Assembly (NCBI RefSeq): GCF_037076345.1
Contig: NZ_AP024702.1
Span: forward strand, 744,001-808,000
DNA: 64,000 nucleotides
Direction: 5' to 3'
Source: Haloferula helveola
Lineage (GTDB): Bacteria > Verrucomicrobiota > Verrucomicrobiia > Verrucomicrobiales > Akkermansiaceae
Below, piece after piece: positions 56,984 to 64,000 of this stretch. The first letter of the stretch is position 1, and the number at the start of each line of letters is the position of its first letter. The position numbers and the translations under genes were made by a program. Under the pieces are notes generated by a model. The model saw only the letters and a program-made list of their open reading frames with translations, was not told the DNA's origin and searched no databases.

Positions 56984-57910
56984 TCACCTCTCGGGAGCCA
57001 CAAAAGGTTCGGCATCTTTCAACCGCTTGCGGACATAGCTGACACTGACGCCGCTGGGCTGGGCCGGACTTGCGGGAGCTCGCCACGCGATGAGGAAAAC
57101 CCGCTCGTCTTCGCGCGGACCCACCAGCGTCTTCGAGAGTTGCGCCCAGTCGGCACCGCTCTGGGCCGCCACGATGAGCGGCATCTGGCCGTCGGCATTC
57201 ATTCCGAGTTCGACGGTGCCCATGAAGCCCGAATCGATCTTGAAGGGCGCATCGCCACGATGCAGGGCCAGATCACGCCCGGAGGCATTGACCACGACGA
57301 CTTCATTCTTTTTCAGGGAGCTTGGAGAAACGTCGATCACCCGGAAGTTCGGCTTGGTCCAGAGCTTCGACTTCGGATCTTTCCAGAGAATGACGACAAG
57401 ATGGGTGGCCCCGGGAGGAACACCGAAGCCCGCGATCGCGCGGAGGTCGGGATCCTTCGATTCCCGGACTTCGCCATCGCCCAGCGGAACCTCATATGAC
57501 AACGACACCTCCGAAGTCCGCGGAATCCGGGTTGGCGGACCCACCTGGTTCTGCGAACCCATCACCCGGATCGTGCCCTTCTCGGTCTTCACGTGGTACA
57601 CCACAGGTGGGTATTCGAGCGGATTCCTGTAGGTCTCCTTCGGCATGCCGTTCTCATCGAGAGTCATGATCGGCGGCGGCACGAAGCCCACCGGGACCAC
57701 GGCGATCTGAATCGGAATCCCCTTCCTCTCGGCGGACGTCAAGTCGGGCTCGCGTGCTTCCCGATCAGCCTCCGGAATCGGAACCTCGCTGAGATCGATA
57801 TTTCTCCGAGGCTTCTGGTCCTCGCCCTCCTCCGGCGGGGGTGGAGGCGGGGGCGACTGCCCGAAGGCCAGGTTGAGACCACAGACAAAAACAAGAAGGC
57901 GCAAAATCAT
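56984..57910 (-). CDS. Secreted protein downstream of Verru_Chthon cassette A
   Basis: A 308-residue exported protein. A signal peptide (MILRLLVFVCGLNLAFG) is followed by a polyproline stretch (QSPPPPPPPEEGEDQ) and an acidic spacer, then about 230 residues of predicted beta structure (VVYHVKTEKGTIRVMG; EVSLSYEVPLGDGEV; ATHLVVILWKD; NEVVVVNASGRDL; GTVELGMNADGQMPLIV). No catalytic motif is seen. It begins 14 bp after the cassette protein A gene on the same strand, so it is likely co-expressed and may be surface or periplasmic. The polyproline linker suggests a tether to the envelope. Confidence 0.75.
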   Translation of the reverse strand: MILRLLVFVCGLNLAFGQSPPPPPPPEEGEDQKPRRNIDLSEVPIPEADREAREPDLTSAERKGIPIQIAVVPVGFVPPPIMTLDENGMPKETYRNPLEYPPVVYHVKTEKGTIRVMGSQNQVGPPTRIPRTSEVSLSYEVPLGDGEVRESKDPDLRAIAGFGVPPGATHLVVILWKDPKSKLWTKPNFRVIDVSPSSLKKNEVVVVNASGRDLALHRGDAPFKIDSGFMGTVELGMNADGQMPLIVAAQSGADWAQLSKTLVGPREDERVFLIAWRAPASPAQPSGVSVSYVRKRLKDAEPFVAPER

Positions 57911-57924
57911 CGCGACGGAAGAAG

Positions 57925-60900
57925 TCAGATCTCGGTGGAATTCAGCCAACGGAAGGAAACGATCTCGAAGCGGCGACCGAAGCGGCGGCTGGCTTCCGAA
58001 ATCTGCGAATTCGGCTGGCCGTCGGCATCGAACGGAGGTTCCTCCGCCGGGTCTGTGCTCACCACGTAGCCGGGAAGGCGCTGCACTTCGGCCTCGCACC
58101 ACGCGCGCGCCACCACTTTGGATCCATCCTCGCTACGGGCATCGCCGTAGGCCCGGACCACAAATGTGTCACCGCGGGCGACTAGCATCGAACCCAGTGG
58201 CTGAAGCAGATCACCCTGCTGGAGGTAGGTCGGCATACCCACGGCCTTCGATGAACGAAGATGCTCCTGGGGCGCCCACTCGTCCGACTTCGATCCCGGC
58301 TCGTAGGACGCGTTGCCGTAGCCGGTCGAGAGCATTGCGACATCTCCACCTTCCAACCCTTCATTGATCCCGGCATCCTCGATCGCCTGCTGCAGCGGCC
58401 CCATCAATCCGTGCTCGGATCCACGGCCGCGGTCGCGCGCCAACCGCCGGTTGACGAAATCACTGACCGAAATGAACGGCCCTCTCCGCTTTACCTGATT
58501 GACGAGGGAAGTCGCGAGCGAGTCGAGTTGTTCGTCGCTCAGTGAACGGAAACCGCTCCAGGCCTTCGGATTGTATGGATCGGTCGGATCGTGTTCGTCG
58601 TCCTCGGGATCTTGGAATCGCGGGAAGCTCGCTCCCGAGCCCTCGCGGTCCTTCAACGACGCGAACAACGCCCGCCAAGCGTCGACGTCGGTGGTATTCA
58701 CGTTGAACGCGCCGGCCAGCAGCATTTCGGAAGCAGCCTGGTAGAAATTGTCGAGACGCTCGGCTTCGGCTGTGGAACCGGCGATCGGCACAAGCCGCGA
58801 GTTGGGCAGCGGAGAAGCGGAAGGATTGACCGAGAACCGGCGTTTTTCATCGGCCGTGGCTCCGCTCAGGAAATATCGGTCCCAGAGCTCGTGATTCGCC
58901 TCGTAGGCAAGGTCGTAGATGACTTCTTCATCCTCGTCCCTCCCTTGCTTCATCCACTCGGGAAGGTGGGGCACGTAGTCGTCCCACGCGGTGTCCATCA
59001 CACGGGACGAGTCGGTGCTCTGTTCGCGGCGGGTCAGGTTCGGCGGAACCCACGAGTTTCCGATAGGAAAACTGGTGTGCCAGATGAACGGCGTCAGCTG
59101 GGCATTCTGAAACCGCCCCAGAGAAACAATCCGCTCCCCGTCCGTGGGCAGGTCGTAGATCGGGTAAACCGTTGAGGGCTGGCTGGACGCGCCACCGAAG
59201 AACGGGTTGCCGCGGAAGCCGTTGGATCCACCGTGGGCCGCACGCTCCGGAGACACGAACGGGAGCCCTTGCTGGCGGTCGCAGGTGTAGGGTCCCCACA
59301 TGTACCAGTGGTGCTCCTCGCCATTGTCGGTCACCGCGTCGAACGGGCTGCGATGGCAGAATGGGGCGCGCACGTTGTAGTCGGCGGTAACCGCCGCTCC
59401 CCAGAACCGCTGGCCTCCGGTTCCGGCATAATTGTAGGGATTGCGCTCGACCCACCACTTGTAGCGGATGCCGTAAACCCCACGGGTCCACGGTTCGAAG
59501 TCGGCGGTGCGCTCGTAGTCGTAGACCGGCTCAACACCTCCGACCCTCCAACGGCCGTTGTTGAAACCGCCCTCGTAGCCACGGCGCCAGTTGTCGGTGT
59601 CGATGAGCTGCAGGAGCGGCAGATCGAGACGATCCCCGTAGCTGTTCGCACTTCCGAGATGGAGGCTGATCTTGAGGCCGTTGTCCGGATTGCGCTCCCA
59701 CCAGTCCATCATGTCGACCCAGTAGTAACTTCCCCGGTTGTGGTTCGCATACAGGGGCAGGTCCCGCGACGAAACCCCGGAAAGCCGGTTGCCCAGGACC
59801 AGATAGAAATTGGTGAGCTGGTTCGGATCAATCTCCGCACTGAGCACGTTGTTCCCGGTCGCGTCGCGCTGCACCAGAGGAGTGGCCCGGCCGGCAAGCG
59901 TGCCCCCACCCGGCTTGGCGGAGAACACGAGGGCCTCTCCCGGTTCGAAGGCCGTCGCCTCGATGGTGAAGCTCAGGCGGTCGCCCTTGTTCCCCCGCGG
60001 GTTGTAAGCACGGCCACCGACATCGGTCGTCGAACCGTTGCGCTTCTCGATGGTCATCGAGTCGTTGATGCACTGATTGAAATCGAGCGTGTAGGACTGC
60101 GATTTCAACGGAGCGTTGTATGGATTCCACAGAACGACCCGCGGATAGAAATGCATCGTGATGTAACCGCGGACGTAGCACACCCGCGTGTAAATCTCGG
60201 CTTGGGCGATGACGGGGTGAACCGGCTGACCGGTGTAGCGCGTCAGGTCGGGAATCTCTCCGAACTTGTCACCCGCAACGAGGTTCGGACTGGCCGAGAC
60301 TTCGACATCTCCCGATGACCCCCGCTCCGCGAGCTTGGCGAAGGAACGCAACACCCCGAGCTTGGGACCTTGGACCTTTCGCTTCTCGCCCTGCAGAAGC
60401 GGAGAGTTTTCGGTCAGCGCCGGCAGGTTGTCTCCGAGGCTTTCGACTTCACCATCCTCGATGAACACCGTGAGGTCCCGCTTGAGGCCGCCGCGCAGCG
60501 TGTCGGCAAGAACAGCAGACGCGCGGTTGCCCGCGGAGTGGAAATTTTCGCGCAGTGCCGCCGCATCACCGATACCGGCGAGCTCCGCCTGACGATAATC
60601 GGTCAGCTTGAGCAGATCTTCGTCCCGCAGTCCACGGTAGCCATCGAGCCCCGCGAGATCCTCAATGCCATACCGCTCCGGCGGCTCGACGCCTTGGGGA
60701 TCGTCGCCCGGTTCGGCCAAGGGAACGTTCAGGCTGACCTTCATCGACTCGTCCGAGCACCAGAAAGCATACGATCCCGGCTGGCCCTGACTGTCCGTCA
60801 CCGTAACCAGCGGCACGCTGACCTCGTCTTCCGCACGCGCGACGCTACCGGAACCCACCAACTCAATCGTCGGTCCTGAGGCCGAATCCGGATCATCGCC

Positions 60901-61344
60901 AGGTTCGCCACTGACCAACCATCCTTCGAAAAGATCATTCGAGCCGACACGACGCGCCTGCCGGGCATCAACTAGCGCGGAGTCGCGTCGCGACCAATCG
61001 ACCAGCGGCGTGCCGAGTTCCTCATCCTCGTTGCTGCGCCACACGCCGACCCAGCGGGGGTTGTTGTCGCTCGCGACGATTTCGGCGCCCGCGGTGACCC
61101 GCTGGTCGGGACCGGCATAAGTCTGAAGCTTGCCAATGGCGATCTGGAGAGCCAGCCGAGCATTCGCCTTCGCACGCGCCTGGGCCTCGCCGTTGCGCGA
61201 CGATCGCGTCTGGATCGTTGCCAAGCTCAGAAGCCCCACCGCCAGCAATGACATCAGCACCATCAGCGTGACGGTGACGACCAAGGCAAAACCCTTCCGG
61301 CTCGCCTTGCGCGACCGGTATCCACGAAATCGAAATGAATTCAT
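57925..61344 (-). CDS. Verru_Chthon cassette protein A
   Basis: A 1139-residue protein with a prepilin-type N-terminus: basic leader (FRGYRSRKASRKGFALVVTV), G-FALVVTVTLMVLMSLLAVGL hydrophobic helix, then a long helix rich in Arg and Ala (GEAQARAKANARLALQIAIG). This is the N-terminal pattern of the Verru_Chthon cassette A family, found only in Verrucomicrobia. The rest (some 1050 residues) is beta-rich and exported. The set B, C and D proteins usually grouped with A is not found beside it. Downstream is the 308-residue secreted protein. Function is unknown; a large pilin-like surface component is plausible. The N-terminal leader is long for a typical prepilin. Confidence 0.88.
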   Translation of the reverse strand: MNSFRFRGYRSRKASRKGFALVVTVTLMVLMSLLAVGLLSLATIQTRSSRNGEAQARAKANARLALQIAIGKLQTYAGPDQRVTAGAEIVASDNNPRWVGVWRSNEDEELGTPLVDWSRRDSALVDARQARRVGSNDLFEGWLVSGEPGDDPDSASGPTIELVGSGSVARAEDEVSVPLVTVTDSQGQPGSYAFWCSDESMKVSLNVPLAEPGDDPQGVEPPERYGIEDLAGLDGYRGLRDEDLLKLTDYRQAELAGIGDAAALRENFHSAGNRASAVLADTLRGGLKRDLTVFIEDGEVESLGDNLPALTENSPLLQGEKRKVQGPKLGVLRSFAKLAERGSSGDVEVSASPNLVAGDKFGEIPDLTRYTGQPVHPVIAQAEIYTRVCYVRGYITMHFYPRVVLWNPYNAPLKSQSYTLDFNQCINDSMTIEKRNGSTTDVGGRAYNPRGNKGDRLSFTIEATAFEPGEALVFSAKPGGGTLAGRATPLVQRDATGNNVLSAEIDPNQLTNFYLVLGNRLSGVSSRDLPLYANHNRGSYYWVDMMDWWERNPDNGLKISLHLGSANSYGDRLDLPLLQLIDTDNWRRGYEGGFNNGRWRVGGVEPVYDYERTADFEPWTRGVYGIRYKWWVERNPYNYAGTGGQRFWGAAVTADYNVRAPFCHRSPFDAVTDNGEEHHWYMWGPYTCDRQQGLPFVSPERAAHGGSNGFRGNPFFGGASSQPSTVYPIYDLPTDGERIVSLGRFQNAQLTPFIWHTSFPIGNSWVPPNLTRREQSTDSSRVMDTAWDDYVPHLPEWMKQGRDEDEEVIYDLAYEANHELWDRYFLSGATADEKRRFSVNPSASPLPNSRLVPIAGSTAEAERLDNFYQAASEMLLAGAFNVNTTDVDAWRALFASLKDREGSGASFPRFQDPEDDEHDPTDPYNPKAWSGFRSLSDEQLDSLATSLVNQVKRRGPFISVSDFVNRRLARDRGRGSEHGLMGPLQQAIEDAGINEGLEGGDVAMLSTGYGNASYEPGSKSDEWAPQEHLRSSKAVGMPTYLQQGDLLQPLGSMLVARGDTFVVRAYGDARSEDGSKVVARAWCEAEVQRLPGYVVSTDPAEEPPFDADGQPNSQISEASRRFGRRFEIVSFRWLNSTEI

Positions 61345-61719
61345 TTTCTAGCGAAGACAGCTACTTTCCTCAGGAATCCGCTCCCTTAGAGCCAAATATT
61401 GCCACTTCAAACCCGCAAACTCAAGTGAGGTTGCGGATTTGTAGGGATTGGGCTGTTTCTCTGGATGATTGATCAAAAAGCCATCCAGGACCGTGATTTC
61501 TGACACTGACCCTCATATGTGTTCCGTTGAGAATGCGCCCACAACGACACGAGTCGCGGGGGAGGACGACTGCATCCTCCCCTATCCTACGGGCGGGATC
61601 GCGGTAGCAATCGCCAGACCAAATCTCAGCGAATGGACTCACCCATATCGGTAATCCACGCTAAAACAGGCATTCCACGCCAAATCTGCGTAGATCCCCG
61701 CGGAATCCCTCGCCCGAAA
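61345..61719. other. Intergenic region upstream of cassette protein A
   Basis: About 375 bp without a credible gene. It holds a perfect 8-bp stem hairpin (GGGGAGGA 61559-61566 with TCCTCCCC 61575-61582), a direct repeat TCCACGC at 61655-61661 and 61674-61680 (19 bp apart), and on the minus strand a weak promoter-like pair TTGAGT (18 nt) AATATT near 61400-61435. A palindrome AAATGAATTCATTT overlaps the cassette start codon. Confidence 0.4.
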
Positions 61720-62460
61720 TCAGCGAAGGTGCTCGCCAAGCCACTCGTGGATTGCCGAGACCAAAGGTTCGTATCCGGACTCTTCGAAGGAGTGCCCCGC
61801 GCCCTCGATGCGAATCAAACTCTTGGGCTCCGATGCGGCTTCGAATGCCTCCTCACTGTCTTCCGGCAGGACCACATCATCCGCCGTCCCGTGGATCAGT
61901 AGCAAAGGACGAGCGAGGCCGCCGACTTCGTCCAGAAGATCTCCGATGGACTCCATGTCGTCCACGTAGCCGCGCGACAAGGGACAACCCGGCTCATCCC
62001 ACATGCAGCCCTCGTCGGGTTCGACGTCGCCGAATTCGCGCTCCAGAAACTCCTCCGTCCGGATCATGCCAGCGAGATTGACGACCACACGGATCCGATG
62101 ATCCACCGCCGCCGTCATCAGGCCGACGGCCGCCCCCATACTGTGGCCGCAGTAAGCGATCTTCAGGTCATCCGGCAGCTGGTCCAGAACATCGCGGAGA
62201 TCCTCGCTCTCCTTGGTGACCGTCGCCTCCCCAAAGGATCCTTCCGAATCGCCATTGCCTGAAAACGAGATGCGCAAACAGGGCCAGCCGAGAGCCGACA
62301 GACCTTCGGCCACTCCGACGAGCAGGGGGCGATCCTTGTTGCCGGTGACGCCATGACCGAGAATCACCAGACCGCGATCCGGCTTGCCCGGATGGAAGGC
62401 GGCATCCAGCCGCTCACCCTGCCGATTGGAGAATTCGATCGTTGCCAGGTCGGTGCTCAT
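61720..62460 (-). CDS. Alpha/beta hydrolase
   Basis: A 246-residue serine hydrolase. The oxyanion region is VILGHGVTGNKDRP, the nucleophile elbow is YCGHSMGAA (Ser in GHSMG), an Asp follows in HGTADDVVLP and the catalytic His is in EGAGHSFEES near the end. It resembles the BAAT/acyl-CoA or peptidase-like lysophospholipase families (Hydrolase_4). Its ATG overlaps the stop of the dehydrogenase gene as ATGA, so it is the second gene of that pair. The substrate is not predictable. Confidence 0.88.
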   Translation of the reverse strand: MSTDLATIEFSNRQGERLDAAFHPGKPDRGLVILGHGVTGNKDRPLLVGVAEGLSALGWPCLRISFSGNGDSEGSFGEATVTKESEDLRDVLDQLPDDLKIAYCGHSMGAAVGLMTAAVDHRIRVVVNLAGMIRTEEFLEREFGDVEPDEGCMWDEPGCPLSRGYVDDMESIGDLLDEVGGLARPLLLIHGTADDVVLPEDSEEAFEAASEPKSLIRIEGAGHSFEESGYEPLVSAIHEWLGEHLR

Positions 62461-63338
62461 TCGTTTCGTCCGGGAAAAGTCAGTTCGGCCACCGCGGATT
62501 TGTCCAACTCTCCTTTGCCAAGTTCGATCAGGCGCCGGTACTGGGCTTCTGTTGCGAGGGAAAGCGGCACCTCGACACCGGCTTGTTTCGCCAGATCATT
62601 GGCGATCCCGCTGTCCTTTGCGGCATGGGCGGCGGAGAAAAAGCAATCGTGATCCCGGGCAAGCATGTCCTCGCTGTCGGTCTCGAGGACTCTGGAATTG
62701 GCACCGGTCTGCGAGAACACCTCACACAGCTTCTCAAGGTCCAGTCCCAGCGCTGCCCCGAGGCCCAGACCTTCGGCAAGGGCCGCGGTGTTGATGTTCA
62801 TCACCATGTTCACGAGCGCCTTGACCTGGGCGGCCTTGCCGGTGGTCCCGATGTAGCTGAGCGACTTGGCAAGATCTTTGAGCAAGGGTTCAACACGGTC
62901 GAACACCTCGGGATCTCCGCCGATCATGAGGTAAAGGGTTCCTTCCCGCGCCTGCGGAATGCTCGACGCCATGCATGCTTCAAGCGAATGCGCACCGTGC
63001 GCCTCGCACAGCTCCCCCACTTCCGCGTGCACCGCCGGGCTGACCGTCGCGCAGTTGATGAAAACCGTTCCTTCGGCGTCCTTGAGCAGGGCATCGGTCG
63101 AGAAAATCGAGCGCATGGCCTCGTCATCCGTCACCACGGTGAAGACCACGTCGGCTGCTGCTGTCACCTCCGCGAGATCCGCAGCGGCGTTCGCTCCCAG
63201 CTCGTCCGCCACCGACGCAGCCACCTCCGACCTCACATCATGAACCACGACGACCTGATGGCCGCAATCCTTCATCCGGCGCGCCATGTTCGCACCCATC
63301 CTCCCGAGGCCAACCACTCCGATTTTCAGCTGTGACAT
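62457..63338 (-). CDS. 3-hydroxyisobutyrate dehydrogenase-like beta-hydroxyacid dehydrogenase
   Basis: A 293-residue NAD(P)-dependent dehydrogenase. The N-terminal dinucleotide motif is IGVVGLGRMGANMARRM, followed by VVFTVVTDDEAMRSI, VFINCATVSPAV (substrate loop), the family block GTTGKAAQVKALVNMVM with catalytic Lys, and GLGLGAALGLD. The C-terminal helical domain ends KGELDKSAVAELTFPG. This group covers 3-hydroxyisobutyrate, tartronate semialdehyde and glyoxylate reductases; the specific substrate is unclear. The start at ATG 63338 was chosen where the nucleotide-binding strand begins. Confidence 0.9.
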   Translation of the reverse strand: MSQLKIGVVGLGRMGANMARRMKDCGHQVVVVHDVRSEVAASVADELGANAAADLAEVTAAADVVFTVVTDDEAMRSIFSTDALLKDAEGTVFINCATVSPAVHAEVGELCEAHGAHSLEACMASSIPQAREGTLYLMIGGDPEVFDRVEPLLKDLAKSLSYIGTTGKAAQVKALVNMVMNINTAALAEGLGLGAALGLDLEKLCEVFSQTGANSRVLETDSEDMLARDHDCFFSAAHAAKDSGIANDLAKQAGVEVPLSLATEAQYRRLIELGKGELDKSAVAELTFPGRNE

Positions 63339-63504
63339 GGGGCGACCATGTGCCGGTTGCCCGCGACTGTCCACCCGGGGATTGCGAGAAACGGCGACTG
63401 CCGGGGACACCCGGCAAAGCCCGACTGCGCTTTCCCGGTTGAGAATGCGTCGAGAGCGCGCGTCACTGCTGCGAACCGTGCAGCCACAGCAGTTGCGTTG
63501 CGGA

Positions 63505-63520
63505 TGGCACAATCCTTGCA
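63505..63520 (+). promoter_or_regulatory. Sigma-54 (RpoN) promoter of the DUF1592-type cytochrome gene
   Basis: TGGCAC (63505-63510) - five bases - TTGCA (63516-63520): the -24 GG and -12 GC are exactly 10 bp apart. This is an exact match to the sigma-54 consensus TGGCAC-N5-TTGCW, about 135 bp upstream of the GTG start. The rest of the 316-bp region 63339-63654 has no other recognisable feature; an enhancer-binding-protein site was not found. Confidence 0.75.
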
Positions 63521-63654
63521 ACTCCATCGACCTGCATGCCGCTTGAGCAGGGAACAAGCACGACTTTCCCAGCTCCCAGCAGTTCCAGAGAGCGACCTCA
63601 AGAATGCCCTGATGGGCTGTGAGGATTGACGATCAACCGACGTAAGGATTCCCC

Positions 63655-64000
63655 GTGCACACGCTTCGAATCGCGCTGTTTCTCCTGCCCGGACTGCTTC
63701 GGGCCGGGACGCCCGCGGACAGTTGGGACAAGGAAGTGCTGCCACTTCTGGAGAATTACTGCTTCGACTGCCACGGCGACGGAGTGAGCAAAGGCGATCT
63801 CACCTTCGACGACTTCGACAGCATCGAGTCGATGGTGGCCGACCGCGAGCGCTGGAAGCGCATCCGCACCCACCTTGAGCAGCGCCTGATGCCTCCAGTC
63901 GATGAGTTCCAGCCGAAGGTCGAGGAACGCGAAACCATCGTTCGCTGGATTGACGAAGCGATTTTCCCGGTAGACCCGGAGAATCCCGATCCCGGTCGGG
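63655..64000 (+). CDS. DUF1592-type planctomycete cytochrome protein, 5' part only
   Basis: The start of a gene running past the window. A ribosome site AAGGA (63644-63648) precedes GTG 63655. The product has a signal peptide (HTLRIALFLLPGLLRAG) and a c-haem motif CFDCHGDG at about residue 37-41 in a PSCyt1 domain (VLPLLENYCFDCHGDGVSKG), then RIRTHLEQRLMPPVDEFQP and ENPDPGR, the run-up that normally leads into DUF1587/DUF1592 domains. The rest is outside the window, so only the N-terminal 115 codons are seen. The gene is under a predicted sigma-54 promoter. Confidence 0.8.
   Translation, partial: MHTLRIALFLLPGLLRAGTPADSWDKEVLPLLENYCFDCHGDGVSKGDLTFDDFDSIESMVADRERWKRIRTHLEQRLMPPVDEFQPKVEERETIVRWIDEAIFPVDPENPDPGR

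Overview
The window looks like chromosomal DNA of a GC-rich member of the Verrucomicrobiota, probably order Verrucomicrobiales (Akkermansiaceae/Verrucomicrobiaceae-like). The reasons are a Verru_Chthon cassette protein A homologue, planctomycete/verrucomicrobial cytochrome families (DUF1553/PSD1 with DUF1501, and the start of a DUF1592-type protein), the lineage-typical 'D-x-D-G-N-G-L-S-N-F-L-D-Y' C-terminal module on a secreted protein, LPS/Kdo genes, and frequent absence of Shine-Dalgarno sequences. The assignment is inferred from gene families; no database was searched. I see no phage, insertion sequence, CRISPR array or plasmid gene.

Layout. 1-6.3 kb: a truncated two-domain esterase (SGNH plus sialate O-acetylesterase type) and a DUF1553/DUF1501 pair, all on the minus strand. 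6.4-6.5 kb: a tRNA with anticodon CAU and a clear promoter. 6.6-8.7 kb: a class I methyltransferase divergent from a metallo-beta-lactamase/beta-CASP nuclease. 8.7-18.9 kb: a biosynthetic locus on the minus strand, made of a glutaredoxin-like protein, a GT-B glycosyltransferase and one giant fully reducing type I polyketide synthase (KS-AT-DH-MT-ER-KR-ACP-TE). 19-28.7 kb: housekeeping and envelope genes: RibD-like reductase, His-rich lipoprotein, lpxB, TPR protein, bactofilin, nadA, DUF1844, kdsA, an LptC/LptA-like fusion, lptB and two uncharacterised proteins.

28.8-34.7 kb: one complete rRNA operon on the minus strand (16S - tRNA-Ala - tRNA-Ile - 23S - 5S) with a promoter, UP-like A-tract and intrinsic terminator. 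The spacer tRNA order is the reverse of the common Ile-Ala order. 34.8-37.2 kb: an OmpR-type response regulator and histidine kinase. 37.2-39 kb: an animal-type haem peroxidase. 39-41.6 kb: an ATP-grasp ligase with an M20 metallopeptidase. 41.6-48 kb: PPK2, a FAD oxidoreductase, a di-haem peroxidase, fumarase, two very small membrane/lipoprotein genes and an MFS transporter, all on the minus strand.

48-56 kb: a DEAD-box helicase, a secreted beta-helix protein, a pseudopilin, a tightly coupled membrane-protein operon ending in a 25-residue ORF, a FGGY sugar kinase and an ACP phosphodiesterase-like protein. 56-64 kb: dihydropteroate synthase, a secreted protein, Verru_Chthon cassette protein A, an alpha/beta hydrolase, a beta-hydroxyacid dehydrogenase and the start of a cytochrome gene behind a near-perfect sigma-54 promoter.

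The best candidates for undescribed biology are the PKS/glycosyltransferase locus, the ATP-grasp/M20 pair, the LptC-LptA fusion carrying an internal signal-peptide-like segment, the three-gene membrane operon with a microprotein, and a solitary cassette protein A with a secreted companion.
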